Position numbers and translations under genes: made by a program
The notes under the pieces: model-generated
What the model was told of the DNA's origin: nothing
Database searches by the model: none
The model's input: only the letters and a program-made list of their open reading frames with translations
In this document: one piece after another, positions 13,892 through 22,440 of the stretch
Numbering within the stretch: position 1 is the first letter of the stretch
Layout of the letters: every line of letters starts with the position of its first letter
Assembly (NCBI GenBank): GCA_964549375.1
Contig: CAZJWF010000044.1
Span: 1-25,294, forward strand
Direction of reading: 5' to 3'
DNA length: 25,294 nucleotides
DNA from: JAHDDY01 sp964549375
Lineage (GTDB): Bacteria > Pseudomonadota > Alphaproteobacteria > Rhodobacterales > Rhodobacteraceae

Positions 13892-15871
13892 ATGGCAACA
13901 CCGTTGTTCGATTCGAATGGTAGCGATAGCGCCGGGTATTCCGCCGAGGATATTGAAGTCCTTGAAGGGCTGGAACCTGTCCGTAAGCGCCCCGGCATGT
14001 ATATCGGGGGCACTGATGAACGCGCTTTGCATCATCTTGTTACCGAGGTGCTCGACAACTCGATGGACGAAGCGGTTGCCGGACACGCCAACCGTATCGA
14101 AGTCACGCTCAACGGGGACGGTTCGGTCAAGATCAGCGATAACGGGCGCGGCATTCCCGTTGATCCTCACCCAAAATTCCCCAAAAAATCAGCGTTGGAA
14201 GTCATCCTGACCACCCTACACGCGGGCGGTAAGTTCTCCGGCAAAGCCTATCAGACCTCCGGCGGATTGCACGGCGTCGGTGTTTCGGTCGTCAATGCTC
14301 TATCAGATCATCTGGATGTCGAGGTCGCCCGCGACAAGCAAGTCTACGGCCAAACCTTCTCGCGCGGCCTGCCAACCTCGAAACTGGAAAAACGCGGCAA
14401 GACCCCAAACCGCCGAGGGACCACCGTCACCTTCTCGCCAGACCCGGAAATCTTTGGGCCACGCGCGACTTTCAAACCGGCGCGCTTGCTGCGGATGGCC
14501 CGCTCGAAAGCGTATCTCTTCCAAGGCGTGGAGATTCGTTGGAAATGCGACCCCGCCCTGCTGAAAGAGGGCGACGAGACCCCCGCCGAAGCAACGTTTC
14601 ACTTCCCGAATGGTCTCGCCGATTTCCTCGCCGCCGAAATGGAAGGCGAAGAGACGCTGTCGCCCCAACCTTTCGCGGGCCGCGCCGAGTTTTCCGAAAA
14701 ATTCAAGGACACAATGGGCGCAGTCGAATGGGCCGTACACTGGACGGAGTTCGGGGACGGTGCAACCTCGTCTTATTGTAACACCATCCCCACCCCGATG
14801 GGCGGCACCCACGAAACCGGCCTTCGCAACGCGCTGACGCGTGGTGTTCGCGGCCATGCCGAACTGATCGGCAATAAAAAGGGCGCACAAGTCACCGCAG
14901 AGGACGTCTTCTCCTCGGCCCGCGCGCTTGCGTCAGTGTTTTTGCGAAATCCAGAATTTCAAAGCCAGACCAAAGACCGGCTCTCTTCCGCCGATGCCAC
15001 GAAACTGGTCGAGGCCAGCGTGCGCGATCACTTCGACAACTGGCTCGCCGCCGATCCCAAACGCGCCGAAGCCTTGATCGAGGTGTGCGTTGCCCGCGCT
15101 GACGAGCGCATGAAGCGCCGTGCCGAAAAAGAAACGCAGCGAAAGTCCGCAACGAAAAAACTGCGCTTGCCCGGCAAGCTGGCCGATTGCGCGAATGCCA
15201 GCAAAGCCGATTCAGAGATTTTTCTCGTCGAGGGCGACTCCGCTGGCGGCTCGGCCAAACAAGCACGGGATCGGAAGACACAAGCCATCCTGCCGCTGCG
15301 CGGTAAAATCCTGAACGTCGCAAACGCCACCGCTGATAAGCTCGCGCAAAACCAGGAACTACAAGATTTGATGCTCGCGCTCGGGGTTGGCATGGGCAGC
15401 AAGTATAACGACGATGACCTGCGCTACGAGCGCGTGATCATCATGACGGACGCCGATGTCGACGGTGCCCATATCGCGGCGCTGCTGATGACATTCTTTT
15501 TCCGCGCAATGCCGCAACTGATCGAGAACGGACATCTCTTCCTTGCCGCTCCGCCCCTCTACCGGATCACGTCGGGGGCAAAATCAATGTATGCGATGGA
15601 CGAAGAAGAACGCGACCGGCTGATCGAAACAGAATTCAAAGGCAAGAAAACCGATGTGGGCCGCTTTAAGGGCCTCGGCGAGATGATGGCCAAGCAGCTC
15701 AAAGAAACAACAATGGACCCCACCAAACGCACCTTGATCCGCGTGCATATCGAAGACGCCGAAGATGGCGACACGTCGGATCTGGTCGAACGGTTGATGG
15801 GCAAACGCGCGGAAAAACGTTTCGAATATATTCAAGAAAACGCACGATTTGCTGAAGATGTGGACATCTGA
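13892..15871 (+). CDS. parE: DNA topoisomerase IV subunit B
   Basis: A 659-residue type IIA topoisomerase ATPase subunit. The GHKL domain shows EVLDNSMDEAV (Glu52, Asn56), SDNGRGIPVD and GGLHGVGVSVVNALS. The TOPRIM domain shows E447GDSAGGSA, PLRGKILNV and the metal-binding D520ADVDGAH. The C-terminus has GRFKGLGEMM and ends ENARFAEDVDI. Length and the missing GyrB-type insertion identify ParE, which with ParC decatenates chromosomes after replication. I chose ATG 13892 because the open frame further upstream lies antisense to dat and because this start gives the expected N-terminus before VLEGLEPVRKRPGMYIG. The AAGG upstream is a weak ribosome binding site. parC is not in the window. Confidence 0.95.
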   Translation: MATPLFDSNGSDSAGYSAEDIEVLEGLEPVRKRPGMYIGGTDERALHHLVTEVLDNSMDEAVAGHANRIEVTLNGDGSVKISDNGRGIPVDPHPKFPKKSALEVILTTLHAGGKFSGKAYQTSGGLHGVGVSVVNALSDHLDVEVARDKQVYGQTFSRGLPTSKLEKRGKTPNRRGTTVTFSPDPEIFGPRATFKPARLLRMARSKAYLFQGVEIRWKCDPALLKEGDETPAEATFHFPNGLADFLAAEMEGEETLSPQPFAGRAEFSEKFKDTMGAVEWAVHWTEFGDGATSSYCNTIPTPMGGTHETGLRNALTRGVRGHAELIGNKKGAQVTAEDVFSSARALASVFLRNPEFQSQTKDRLSSADATKLVEASVRDHFDNWLAADPKRAEALIEVCVARADERMKRRAEKETQRKSATKKLRLPGKLADCANASKADSEIFLVEGDSAGGSAKQARDRKTQAILPLRGKILNVANATADKLAQNQELQDLMLALGVGMGSKYNDDDLRYERVIIMTDADVDGAHIAALLMTFFFRAMPQLIENGHLFLAAPPLYRITSGAKSMYAMDEEERDRLIETEFKGKKTDVGRFKGLGEMMAKQLKETTMDPTKRTLIRVHIEDAEDGDTSDLVERLMGKRAEKRFEYIQENARFAEDVDI

Positions 15872-15930
15872 CGACCGCATTCCCATGTTTCTTAAATAGC
15901 GATTTTGTTGAAGAAACGGGAGTCGCCGTT

Positions 15931-16398
15931 ATGAAAGCCACTTTTTTCGCAGCCGCCGCGTTGCTCTTGGCCGCCTGTTCGGGCGTACCAAGCACGTCAC
16001 AATCATTCCTCGCGCGTCCGTTGCTGAACGATACAACGATCGGTGGCTCAGGCTATCCCATTGTAATCACAGGTGCAGAGCATACCGGCCTGACGGCGCA
16101 AACTCTGGCGCAAAACCTCCGCTTTCCGGCGCGCTTACCGGCTGGATCAAATTTCCAGGCCGTCGGTGAAGACACCACAGCGGTTAATGTCGCACATCTC
16201 GATATCGGTGCGAATGGGGCCTCGACGTTGACCTTCTTGCATGGGTTCAGGAGAATCGGCGTCGGAGAATTCTCGTTACCGCTGCAATCATATGCCGATC
16301 CGCAAGCGCTTGGGTCGACATCTGCGACTTTGATTTCCACCATGCTGCGCGAATCGCGCCAGTCGAGCCGGGGTAACAATCGCGTAAAGTTCTACTAA
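15931..16398 (+). CDS. Small predicted lipoprotein, 155 aa
   Basis: The N-terminus has a short hydrophobic stretch ending in the lipobox L-A-A-C (cysteine at residue 16), so the protein should be exported and lipidated. The mature part has no motif I recognise; it is rich in Thr, Ser, Gly and Ala with a predicted beta character, which fits a small periplasmic domain. GGGAG lies about 12 bases upstream of the ATG. It is 59 bases downstream of parE and could be read from the same transcript. Function unknown. Confidence 0.7.
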   Translation: MKATFFAAAALLLAACSGVPSTSQSFLARPLLNDTTIGGSGYPIVITGAEHTGLTAQTLAQNLRFPARLPAGSNFQAVGEDTTAVNVAHLDIGANGASTLTFLHGFRRIGVGEFSLPLQSYADPQALGSTSATLISTMLRESRQSSRGNNRVKFY

Positions 16399-16433
16399 GG
16401 CTTTCCGGGGTAACCTTGAGATAGTTGGATCAA

Positions 16434-16459
16434 GTTTCATGCAGTTCCTTGCGTGAAAC
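16434..16459. terminator. Inverted repeat between convergent genes
   Basis: GTTTCATGCA and TGCGTGAAAC pair over 10 bp with one G-U and a six-base loop. It lies between the convergent lipoprotein and TRAP permease genes. No U-tract follows on either strand, so terminator function is uncertain. Confidence 0.35.
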
Positions 16460-16522
16460 CTGACTCGACAAAATCACAAAACGCTGTAGCCGAGCCTCTT
16501 GGATTTAGAAAACGAGATCAAC

Positions 16523-18598
16523 TCACGGGGCTGGGACGCGGTTTCTCCGCCTGATTTGCAGCAAAACAATCGGTGCCAGCAAAACAAGACCGATCAGTGT
16601 TGTCGCCAAACCCGGTGCGATGAAAAGAAACGCGACGAGCGCCACATACCATCGTTCAAGCGTGTGCAACGGCGAGAGCAGATACCCGGAGAACGACACG
16701 CCCAACGCGCCAATCCCCAACATTGCCCCGGCCAGTGTCACCGTAAACGCCCACCACGTAAACCCATCAGCGACGAGTAACAACGCGGGTGAATAAACGA
16801 AGACAAACGGCACGAGTGCCTTGGCAATGCCGAGGCGAAAGGCGGTATTCCCGGTCTTGAATGGGTTCGATCCGGCGATGCCTGCGGCGGCATACGCAGC
16901 GAGGGCCACGGGCGGCGTGATATCAGCCAATACCCCATAGTAAAAGACGAAGAAGTGCGCGACCAGCGGCTCGACCCCTAGGATCTGAAATGCTCCCGCT
17001 GTAACCGAAACTAGGATGATATAGGTCGCCGTCGTCGGAACCCCTGCCCCCATAATGATACAAGCAATCGCAACGAGCAGCAGCGAAAAGAACAGCGCCC
17101 ATTGCTGCATATCAAAGGTGTTCAACAATGGCAGTGACGACACGAACCCGGCGATATCGTTCGCCGTCGTAATGACAATCGCACCAACGCGAAAGCCGGA
17201 ACCGGTAAGCGTGACCACCCCGACGATAATGCCAACACAGGCCGCTGCTGCGCCAACGGCGATGGTTCCGCGCGCCCCTGTTGCAAGCGACTCCCACAGG
17301 GCGCGGATACCGAAGATATTTTCAGGCAGCGGCGTTCCGCGCGCTTTGCTGGCCGCAACTTGCGTACTCGATTTCAGAAAACCGACGACGACACAGGCAA
17401 TGATCGCGTAAACAGCGGCAAAGTCCGGCGTGCGCCCGGACAGGATCATATAGACCAGAATAAAGAGGGGGATCAGCGCCAACCAATGTTCGCGCAAGAC
17501 GATCAAGGCTTTGGGAAGTTCATCCGCGCGCAATCCACGAAGGCCGAGTTTCTTTGCCTCCAAATGTACCATGACGAAGATGCCAAAATAGTGCAGCAGT
17601 GCGGGAAACAGTGCCGCCGCCAAAACATCCCGCAGAGGGATATTCAGATAGTCCACCATGATAAACGCCGCCGCGCCCATAACGGGCGGTGTGATCTGTC
17701 CTCCCGTTGACGCCGTCGCTTCAACCGCCCCCGCAAAGTGCGGCGGATAGCCGACCTTCTTCATGGCCGGGATGGTTAGCGAGCCAGTGGTCACGGTGTT
17801 GGCAATGCTGGACCCCGAAATGCTGCCCATGAAGGCCGACGCGCAGATGGCGACTTTCGCGGGGCCGCCGGAGTATCGACCGGCAATCACGCTCGCGAGG
17901 TCAATGAACAACTGGCCAAGACCAATGCGTGTGGCCAGCGCACCGAACAAAATGAACAAAAAAACATACTTCGCCATCACCCCAATCGCGATGCCATAGA
18001 TGCCTTGATTGGTCATGTAGATGTGGTTGATGAAACCCAGCCAGCTTACGCCGCCATGCTTGAGCGCACCGGGAGCATATTGGCCGTAAAGCGCAAAGAG
18101 AATGAAGATGAGCGCGATCACTGGCAGCGTCGGACCAATGGAACGGCGCGCGACTTCGAGGGTAATCAGCAACAATGCGCTGCCCATGAAGACGTCAATC
18201 TGAGACGGATTACCGACGCGCTCTGAAACGATCTCAGGCGGAAGTAGCGGCAAGTACAGGGCGGCACCGACTGCCAGAAAACAGAAGATGATGTCGATGA
18301 TTGCGACGCCTTCAAAGGCGAAACGTTTGTCTTGCCAGCGCGTACCGACGGAGTCGCGTCGCCATGAAAAAAGCAGAAAGCCAAGTCCAAGCACGAAGGA
18401 GAGATGAATGCCCCGGTGCAGCAACTCGCGGATCAAACCGAAGCCGGAAGCGTAGAAGTGGTAGACCGACATCGCAACGAGGACCGCTGAAATGACAACC
18501 GCCAGCTTTGGTCCGGTCACGCGATACGCTGTTTCCGGGTCGAACTTACGTTCGATCTCGGCGAGCTGTTCAGCGGTAAGTTCGGCTTGGGTTTTCAT
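16523..18598 (-). CDS. TRAP transporter fused permease (DctQM type, TAXI system)
   Basis: A 691-residue, strongly hydrophobic protein. It combines a small DctQ-like membrane part (roughly residues 30-165, four helices) with a large DctM-like part of many helices. Typical TRAP-M segments are visible: FMGSISGSSIANTVTTGS, the region starting TASTGGQITPPVMGAAAF, GAGVPTTATYIILV and ADITPPVALAAYAAAGIAG. Fused permeases of this length go with TAXI-type binding proteins, and such a gene lies directly upstream. The system takes up organic acids driven by a sodium or proton gradient. The substrate is not deducible. The start ATG has only AGGT as ribosome binding site and stands just after an intrinsic terminator, so its expression is probably below that of the binding protein. 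Confidence 0.93.
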   Translation of the reverse strand: MKTQAELTAEQLAEIERKFDPETAYRVTGPKLAVVISAVLVAMSVYHFYASGFGLIRELLHRGIHLSFVLGLGFLLFSWRRDSVGTRWQDKRFAFEGVAIIDIIFCFLAVGAALYLPLLPPEIVSERVGNPSQIDVFMGSALLLITLEVARRSIGPTLPVIALIFILFALYGQYAPGALKHGGVSWLGFINHIYMTNQGIYGIAIGVMAKYVFLFILFGALATRIGLGQLFIDLASVIAGRYSGGPAKVAICASAFMGSISGSSIANTVTTGSLTIPAMKKVGYPPHFAGAVEATASTGGQITPPVMGAAAFIMVDYLNIPLRDVLAAALFPALLHYFGIFVMVHLEAKKLGLRGLRADELPKALIVLREHWLALIPLFILVYMILSGRTPDFAAVYAIIACVVVGFLKSSTQVAASKARGTPLPENIFGIRALWESLATGARGTIAVGAAAACVGIIVGVVTLTGSGFRVGAIVITTANDIAGFVSSLPLLNTFDMQQWALFFSLLLVAIACIIMGAGVPTTATYIILVSVTAGAFQILGVEPLVAHFFVFYYGVLADITPPVALAAYAAAGIAGSNPFKTGNTAFRLGIAKALVPFVFVYSPALLLVADGFTWWAFTVTLAGAMLGIGALGVSFSGYLLSPLHTLERWYVALVAFLFIAPGLATTLIGLVLLAPIVLLQIRRRNRVPAP

Positions 18599-18609
18599 GA
18601 CGGCTACCT

Positions 18610-18642
18610 AAAAAAATCCCCTCCCCGCCATGCGGGAAGGGG
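18610..18642 (-). terminator. Intrinsic terminator between TAXI binding-protein and permease genes
   Basis: On the minus strand CCCCTTCCCGC and GCGGGGAGGGG form an 11-bp, GC-rich stem with one G-U and a three-base loop. It is followed by one A and seven T residues. It begins 26 bases after the binding-protein stop and ends 11 bases before the permease ATG. Partial read-through would give more binding protein than permease. Confidence 0.85.
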
Positions 18643-18668
18643 TAAGTTCGTTATGGAAACTGCGTAGT

Positions 18669-19673
18669 TTACTCAATCATGCCAGCTTCTTTGTAGAACC
18701 GCTCAGCACCGGGATGCAGCGGAACGCCAACGCCATTCAGTGCAGTGTCAGGCGTGATGGTCTTGCCCTTGGCATGTCCCACATCAAGCAGCTTGCGCGA
18801 CTCGTCGTTCCACAGTGCCTTGGTGATCGCGTAGATCAGATCGTCATCTTCCTTTGCCGAGGTGAACCATTGCGCGCCAACCGCAACGGTGTTGACCGTA
18901 TCAACGCCTTCATAGGTGCCTTCAGGAATCTCGCCCGCAGCGAAAAAGCCGTATTTCTCGACCAGCGCAGCAGCACCATCACCGTCAATTGGGACCAGCT
19001 TAATGTCCGCCGCCGAGGCCAGCTCAACCAGCGAGCCGGTTGGATAGCCGGCGACAACAAAGAAAGCGTCGATCTTACCGTTACGAAGCGCCTCAGATGC
19101 GGCACCGCCCTTGAGAGCCTCCGCGGTGACATCGTCGGTCGAAAGACCATTGGCTTCGAGGATCAGTTTCGCATCGACATAGGTTCCCGAACCCGGCTCA
19201 TCGAGCGACACACGCTTGCCTTTCAGATCAGCAACGGAGTCGATTCCGCTATCAGCAAGCGCGACGAGGTGGATATGTTCCTCAAACAGCGCCGCAATCG
19301 TCCGCAGGTCTGTCGCAGGCTCTTTACCTTCCATCGTGCCGGTGCCGGTATAGGCCCAGTACGCAACATCGGATTGTGCGAAACCGGAGTTCCGAAGACC
19401 GGAAATAATCGCATTCACATTGTCCACGGATCCGCGCGACGAAACAGCCGAAGCGATCAGGCTATCCACGCCGCATGACCCGCCCTTGCCGCATTCGCGC
19501 GATCCTGGAGGCTTGGAAATCGCATTCGCGATCACACCGCCAACGGGATAGTAAGTATAGGCCGTGCCACCCGTTCCAATAGTGAAGAATTTCAGGTCTT
19601 GCGCCCATGTCGGACTTGAGATGCCCGCCGCCAAAACGGCTCCGATAGCGATTGCTTTCAACGAATTCAACAC
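18669..19673 (-). CDS. TAXI-family TRAP transporter solute-binding protein
   Basis: A 334-residue periplasmic binding protein. I chose GTG 19673 because GGGAGAG lies at proper spacing and because it gives a good signal peptide with cleavage after TWA (SSPTWA-Q). The mature start FFTIGTGGTAYTYYPVGG is diagnostic for the TAXI family. Also typical are the Cys-containing CGKGGSCGVDS segment, SGLRNSGFAQSDVAYWAYTG and LKGKRVSLDEPGSGTYVDA. It captures a carboxylate-type ligand for the fused permease encoded downstream; the ligand is unknown. The two genes are separated by 70 bases that hold a strong terminator. A further terminator upstream isolates it from the ABC transporter operon. Confidence 0.93.
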   Translation of the reverse strand: MLNSLKAIAIGAVLAAGISSPTWAQDLKFFTIGTGGTAYTYYPVGGVIANAISKPPGSRECGKGGSCGVDSLIASAVSSRGSVDNVNAIISGLRNSGFAQSDVAYWAYTGTGTMEGKEPATDLRTIAALFEEHIHLVALADSGIDSVADLKGKRVSLDEPGSGTYVDAKLILEANGLSTDDVTAEALKGGAASEALRNGKIDAFFVVAGYPTGSLVELASAADIKLVPIDGDGAAALVEKYGFFAAGEIPEGTYEGVDTVNTVAVGAQWFTSAKEDDDLIYAITKALWNDESRKLLDVGHAKGKTITPDTALNGVGVPLHPGAERFYKEAGMIE

Positions 19674-19801
19674 AGTATCTCTCCCTTTTTCGAATTTCTT
19701 TGTCTTTGTGCATAACACGATATCACAGATTCGCCATCGCGATCCCGGCAACCGGTTGAGCCGTATCGTCGCGCGGAACCCAAAGGAGCCACGCGCCAAA
19801 A

Positions 19802-19839
19802 GAAAAGGCTCGCTCGGTCATATCCAAGCAAGCCTTTTC
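19802..19839 (-). terminator. Intrinsic terminator of the ABC transporter operon
   Basis: GAAAAGGCT and AGCCTTTTC form a 9-bp stem (extended by three pairs after one mismatch), beginning 24 bases past the stop of the ATPase gene. On the minus strand the descending arm runs into TTTTCTTTT. Confidence 0.7.
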
Positions 19840-19863
19840 CAAAGTACAATAGGGCGCTGGCGG

Positions 19864-21522
19864 TTAGTTATCCGCCGAACCCGCCGTTTTCGCGTCAACG
19901 ATCTCACCGCGTTCCCGTGCGCCAAGCAAGTTCGTCAGCCAATCGGGGTCCATCTCAGGCACCGAGGATAGCAGCAAATCGGTGTAGGGATGGTGTGGTG
20001 GCTGAAACATCTCGACCTTTGGCCCTTGCTCTACGACCTTGCCGTGCTGCATCACCACCACCTCGTCGGCAATGGCGCGCACAGTCGCGATGTCGTGGGT
20101 GATGAACATATAAGCCAGCCCCAAATCGACTTGTAGCTTATCAAGCAAGCGTAGAATGCCTTCAGCGACAAGCTGATCAAGCGCGCTCGTCACCTCATCG
20201 CAGATGATAAACTGCGGGTCCGCTGCGAGGGCGCGTGCGATTCCGATGCGTTGCTTTTGACCGCCCGACAATTCGCCGGGGAAGCGGTGCATATAGATAT
20301 CTGGCTCCATCTCGATCAGGTCGAGCAATTCACGCACCCGTTCCCGTTGGGCTTTCCCAGACAGGCCGAGATAAAATCCGACCGGACGACCGATGATGTC
20401 TTCAATGCGCTGTTTCGGGTTCAGCGCAGTATCAGCCATCTGATAAATCATCTGCGCCTGACGCAGTTGATCTTTATTCCGCTTACGATACCCCGCAGGC
20501 AGCGCTTCGCCGTTAAATAGGATTTCGCCCTTTGTCGGCGGCAACAGCCCCGTGATACAGCGCGCCGCCGTCGACTTTCCCGAACCGGACTCGCCCACCA
20601 CGGCCACGGTACGGCCCTTGTGAATCTTGAAATTCACATCAAACAGCACCGGCGTTGCGCCATACGCAGCATCGACATTGCGAAGTTCAACAATCGGAAC
20701 TTCATCGGCGGGCGGCTTTGGTTTGGCCGTGGCCTTAAAGCTCCGAACCGCCCAGAGAGACTTGGTGTACGCTTCTTCGGGCGCCGACAGCATCTTGCGG
20801 GTCTCGGCCTCTTCGATCGTCTCGCCCAGTTTGAACACCTGAATCCGGTCCGCCATCTGCGCCACCACCGCGAGGTCGTGGGTGATGTAGATCGCCGCCG
20901 TTCCGAATTGCTCAACCGCATCACGAATTGCTGAGAGGACTTCGATTTGCGTCGTCACATCAAGGGCCGTCGTCGGCTCGTCGAAGATGATCAGGTCAGG
21001 CCGACACGACATCGCCATCGCCGTCATAGCCCGCTGTAGCTGTCCACCCGAGACCTGGTGAGGATACCTGAACCCGATCTCATCCGGGTTCGGCAGTTGC
21101 AAACGCCGATACAATTCCGTCGCATCGCTCGCCGCTTCAGTATTGGACATCACGCCATGCTGAATTGGGGCTTCGGAATATTGATCAATCAGCTTGTGTG
21201 CTGGGTTGAAACTCGCCGCTGCCGACTGCGCGACATACGCGATTTTCTTACCGCGCAGCTTTCGGCGATAAGATTCTGAGGATTTCACAAGGTCCGTTCC
21301 CTCGAAATCCACCACGCCATCAGAAATCCGGCATCCACCGCGCGTATAGCCCATCGCCGCAAGACCAATGGTCGACTTGCCCGCACCTGACTCGCCAATC
21401 ACGCCAAGAACTTCGCCCCGCTTGAGGTCGAGGTCGATGCCCTTGAGAATTGGCAACCACTCGTCGCCGGTCTTGCCGTCGATCTTTAGATTGCGGATTT
21501 TGAGAATTGTATCGTCCGTCAT
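19864..21522 (-). CDS. Peptide-type ABC transporter, fused double ATP-binding protein
   Basis: A 552-residue protein with two complete ABC ATPase domains of the DppD/DppF (oligopeptide/dipeptide) type. Domain 1 has Walker A G43ESGAGKST, signature VSGGQ (157-161), Walker B LIIFDE (177-182) and His215. Domain 2 has Walker A G310ESGSGKST, signature LSGGQ (418-422), Walker B FIICDE (438-443) and His476. All catalytic residues look intact in both. Each domain ends with the oligopeptide-type C-terminal extension, including the PHHPYTDLLL segment. It energises import through the two permeases encoded just upstream (two-base gap to the DppC-like gene). Substrate could be peptides, opines or another nickel/peptide-class solute. 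Confidence 0.93.
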   Translation of the reverse strand: MTDDTILKIRNLKIDGKTGDEWLPILKGIDLDLKRGEVLGVIGESGAGKSTIGLAAMGYTRGGCRISDGVVDFEGTDLVKSSESYRRKLRGKKIAYVAQSAAASFNPAHKLIDQYSEAPIQHGVMSNTEAASDATELYRRLQLPNPDEIGFRYPHQVSGGQLQRAMTAMAMSCRPDLIIFDEPTTALDVTTQIEVLSAIRDAVEQFGTAAIYITHDLAVVAQMADRIQVFKLGETIEEAETRKMLSAPEEAYTKSLWAVRSFKATAKPKPPADEVPIVELRNVDAAYGATPVLFDVNFKIHKGRTVAVVGESGSGKSTAARCITGLLPPTKGEILFNGEALPAGYRKRNKDQLRQAQMIYQMADTALNPKQRIEDIIGRPVGFYLGLSGKAQRERVRELLDLIEMEPDIYMHRFPGELSGGQKQRIGIARALAADPQFIICDEVTSALDQLVAEGILRLLDKLQVDLGLAYMFITHDIATVRAIADEVVVMQHGKVVEQGPKVEMFQPPHHPYTDLLLSSVPEMDPDWLTNLLGARERGEIVDAKTAGSADN

Positions 21523-21524
21523 GA

Positions 21525-22427
21525 TTACTCTTTCAATCCGCTAGAGCGGTGTAGCATCCAGTCAACCACAAAGTTGACGGCAACAGTCAGCAGCGCAATC
21601 GCCGCCGCAGGATAAAGCGGGATGATCTCGCCAAACGTAATAAGCTGAGCGTTATCGCGAACCATCGTACCCCAGTCCGCCGTCGGTGGCTGGATACCAA
21701 GGCCAAGGAATGACAGCGCCGCAATGGTCAAGAACACGAAACAGAAGCGCAAACCGAACTCAGCGATCAGCGGTGCCAAGGCGTTGGGCAAGATTTCCTT
21801 GCGGATCAACCACCACAGGCCCTCACCGCGCAGCTTTGCGGCCTCGACATAATCCATCACCACGATATTCATTCCGACCGCCCGCATCAGGCGATACACG
21901 CGTGTACTATCTAGCAGTGCGATCACGAGGATCATATTCACGACATTCGCGCCAAGGATCGTCAACAGTAACAGCGCGAAGATGAGTTGCGGGATCGACA
22001 TCAGAACATCGACAATCCGGGACAGGATATTATCTGTCCAACCGCCCATCACCGCCGCAAGCATTCCCAAAAGACTGCCGAGCGTAAAGGACAGGATCGT
22101 CGTTACCAGCGCGATACCAACCGTATTTCGCGCGGCATAGATCATCCGCGACAGCATATCCCGTCCGAGCTGATCCGTGCCGAGTAGGTAATCGTCACCG
22201 GGAACGTCAAAGGCGTCGCCGACAATTTCCTTCTCGCCAAAAGGTGCCAGAGCCGGCGCAAACACCGCCGTCAGGATATAAAGCAGGATGACAATCATCC
22301 CGAACCAAGCTGTCAGGGGTGCGGTGCGAAACGCACGGCGAACTGTCACCCAGCGCGATTCCTGATCGACGCGGGGGGCTTCAGCGTCCGCTGATAGTGC
22401 TGTCGGATCATTGGTCATATCAGCCAT
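21525..22427 (-). CDS. Peptide-type ABC transporter permease (DppC-like)
   Basis: A 300-residue inner-membrane permease of the DppC/OppC group. It has the N-terminal cytoplasmic tail, one first helix (about 40-60), the periplasmic LLGTDQLGRDMLSR motif (81-94), and the EAA loop starting at Glu195 (EAAKLRGEGLWWLIRKEILP) that contacts the ATPase. Length is typical. It lies 13 bases after the DppB-like gene and two bases before the ATPase gene, so the three form one operon. Confidence 0.92.
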   Translation of the reverse strand: MADMTNDPTALSADAEAPRVDQESRWVTVRRAFRTAPLTAWFGMIVILLYILTAVFAPALAPFGEKEIVGDAFDVPGDDYLLGTDQLGRDMLSRMIYAARNTVGIALVTTILSFTLGSLLGMLAAVMGGWTDNILSRIVDVLMSIPQLIFALLLLTILGANVVNMILVIALLDSTRVYRLMRAVGMNIVVMDYVEAAKLRGEGLWWLIRKEILPNALAPLIAEFGLRFCFVFLTIAALSFLGLGIQPPTADWGTMVRDNAQLITFGEIIPLYPAAAIALLTVAVNFVVDWMLHRSSGLKE

Positions 22428-22440
22428 CTATGCGTCCTCC

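Noticed and set aside
14303..14890. 195-codon minus-strand frame
   Set aside because: Antisense to the ATPase domain of parE; typical shadow of a GC-rich gene.
18630..19478. 282-codon plus-strand frame
   Set aside because: Antisense to the TAXI binding protein, which is clearly the real gene.
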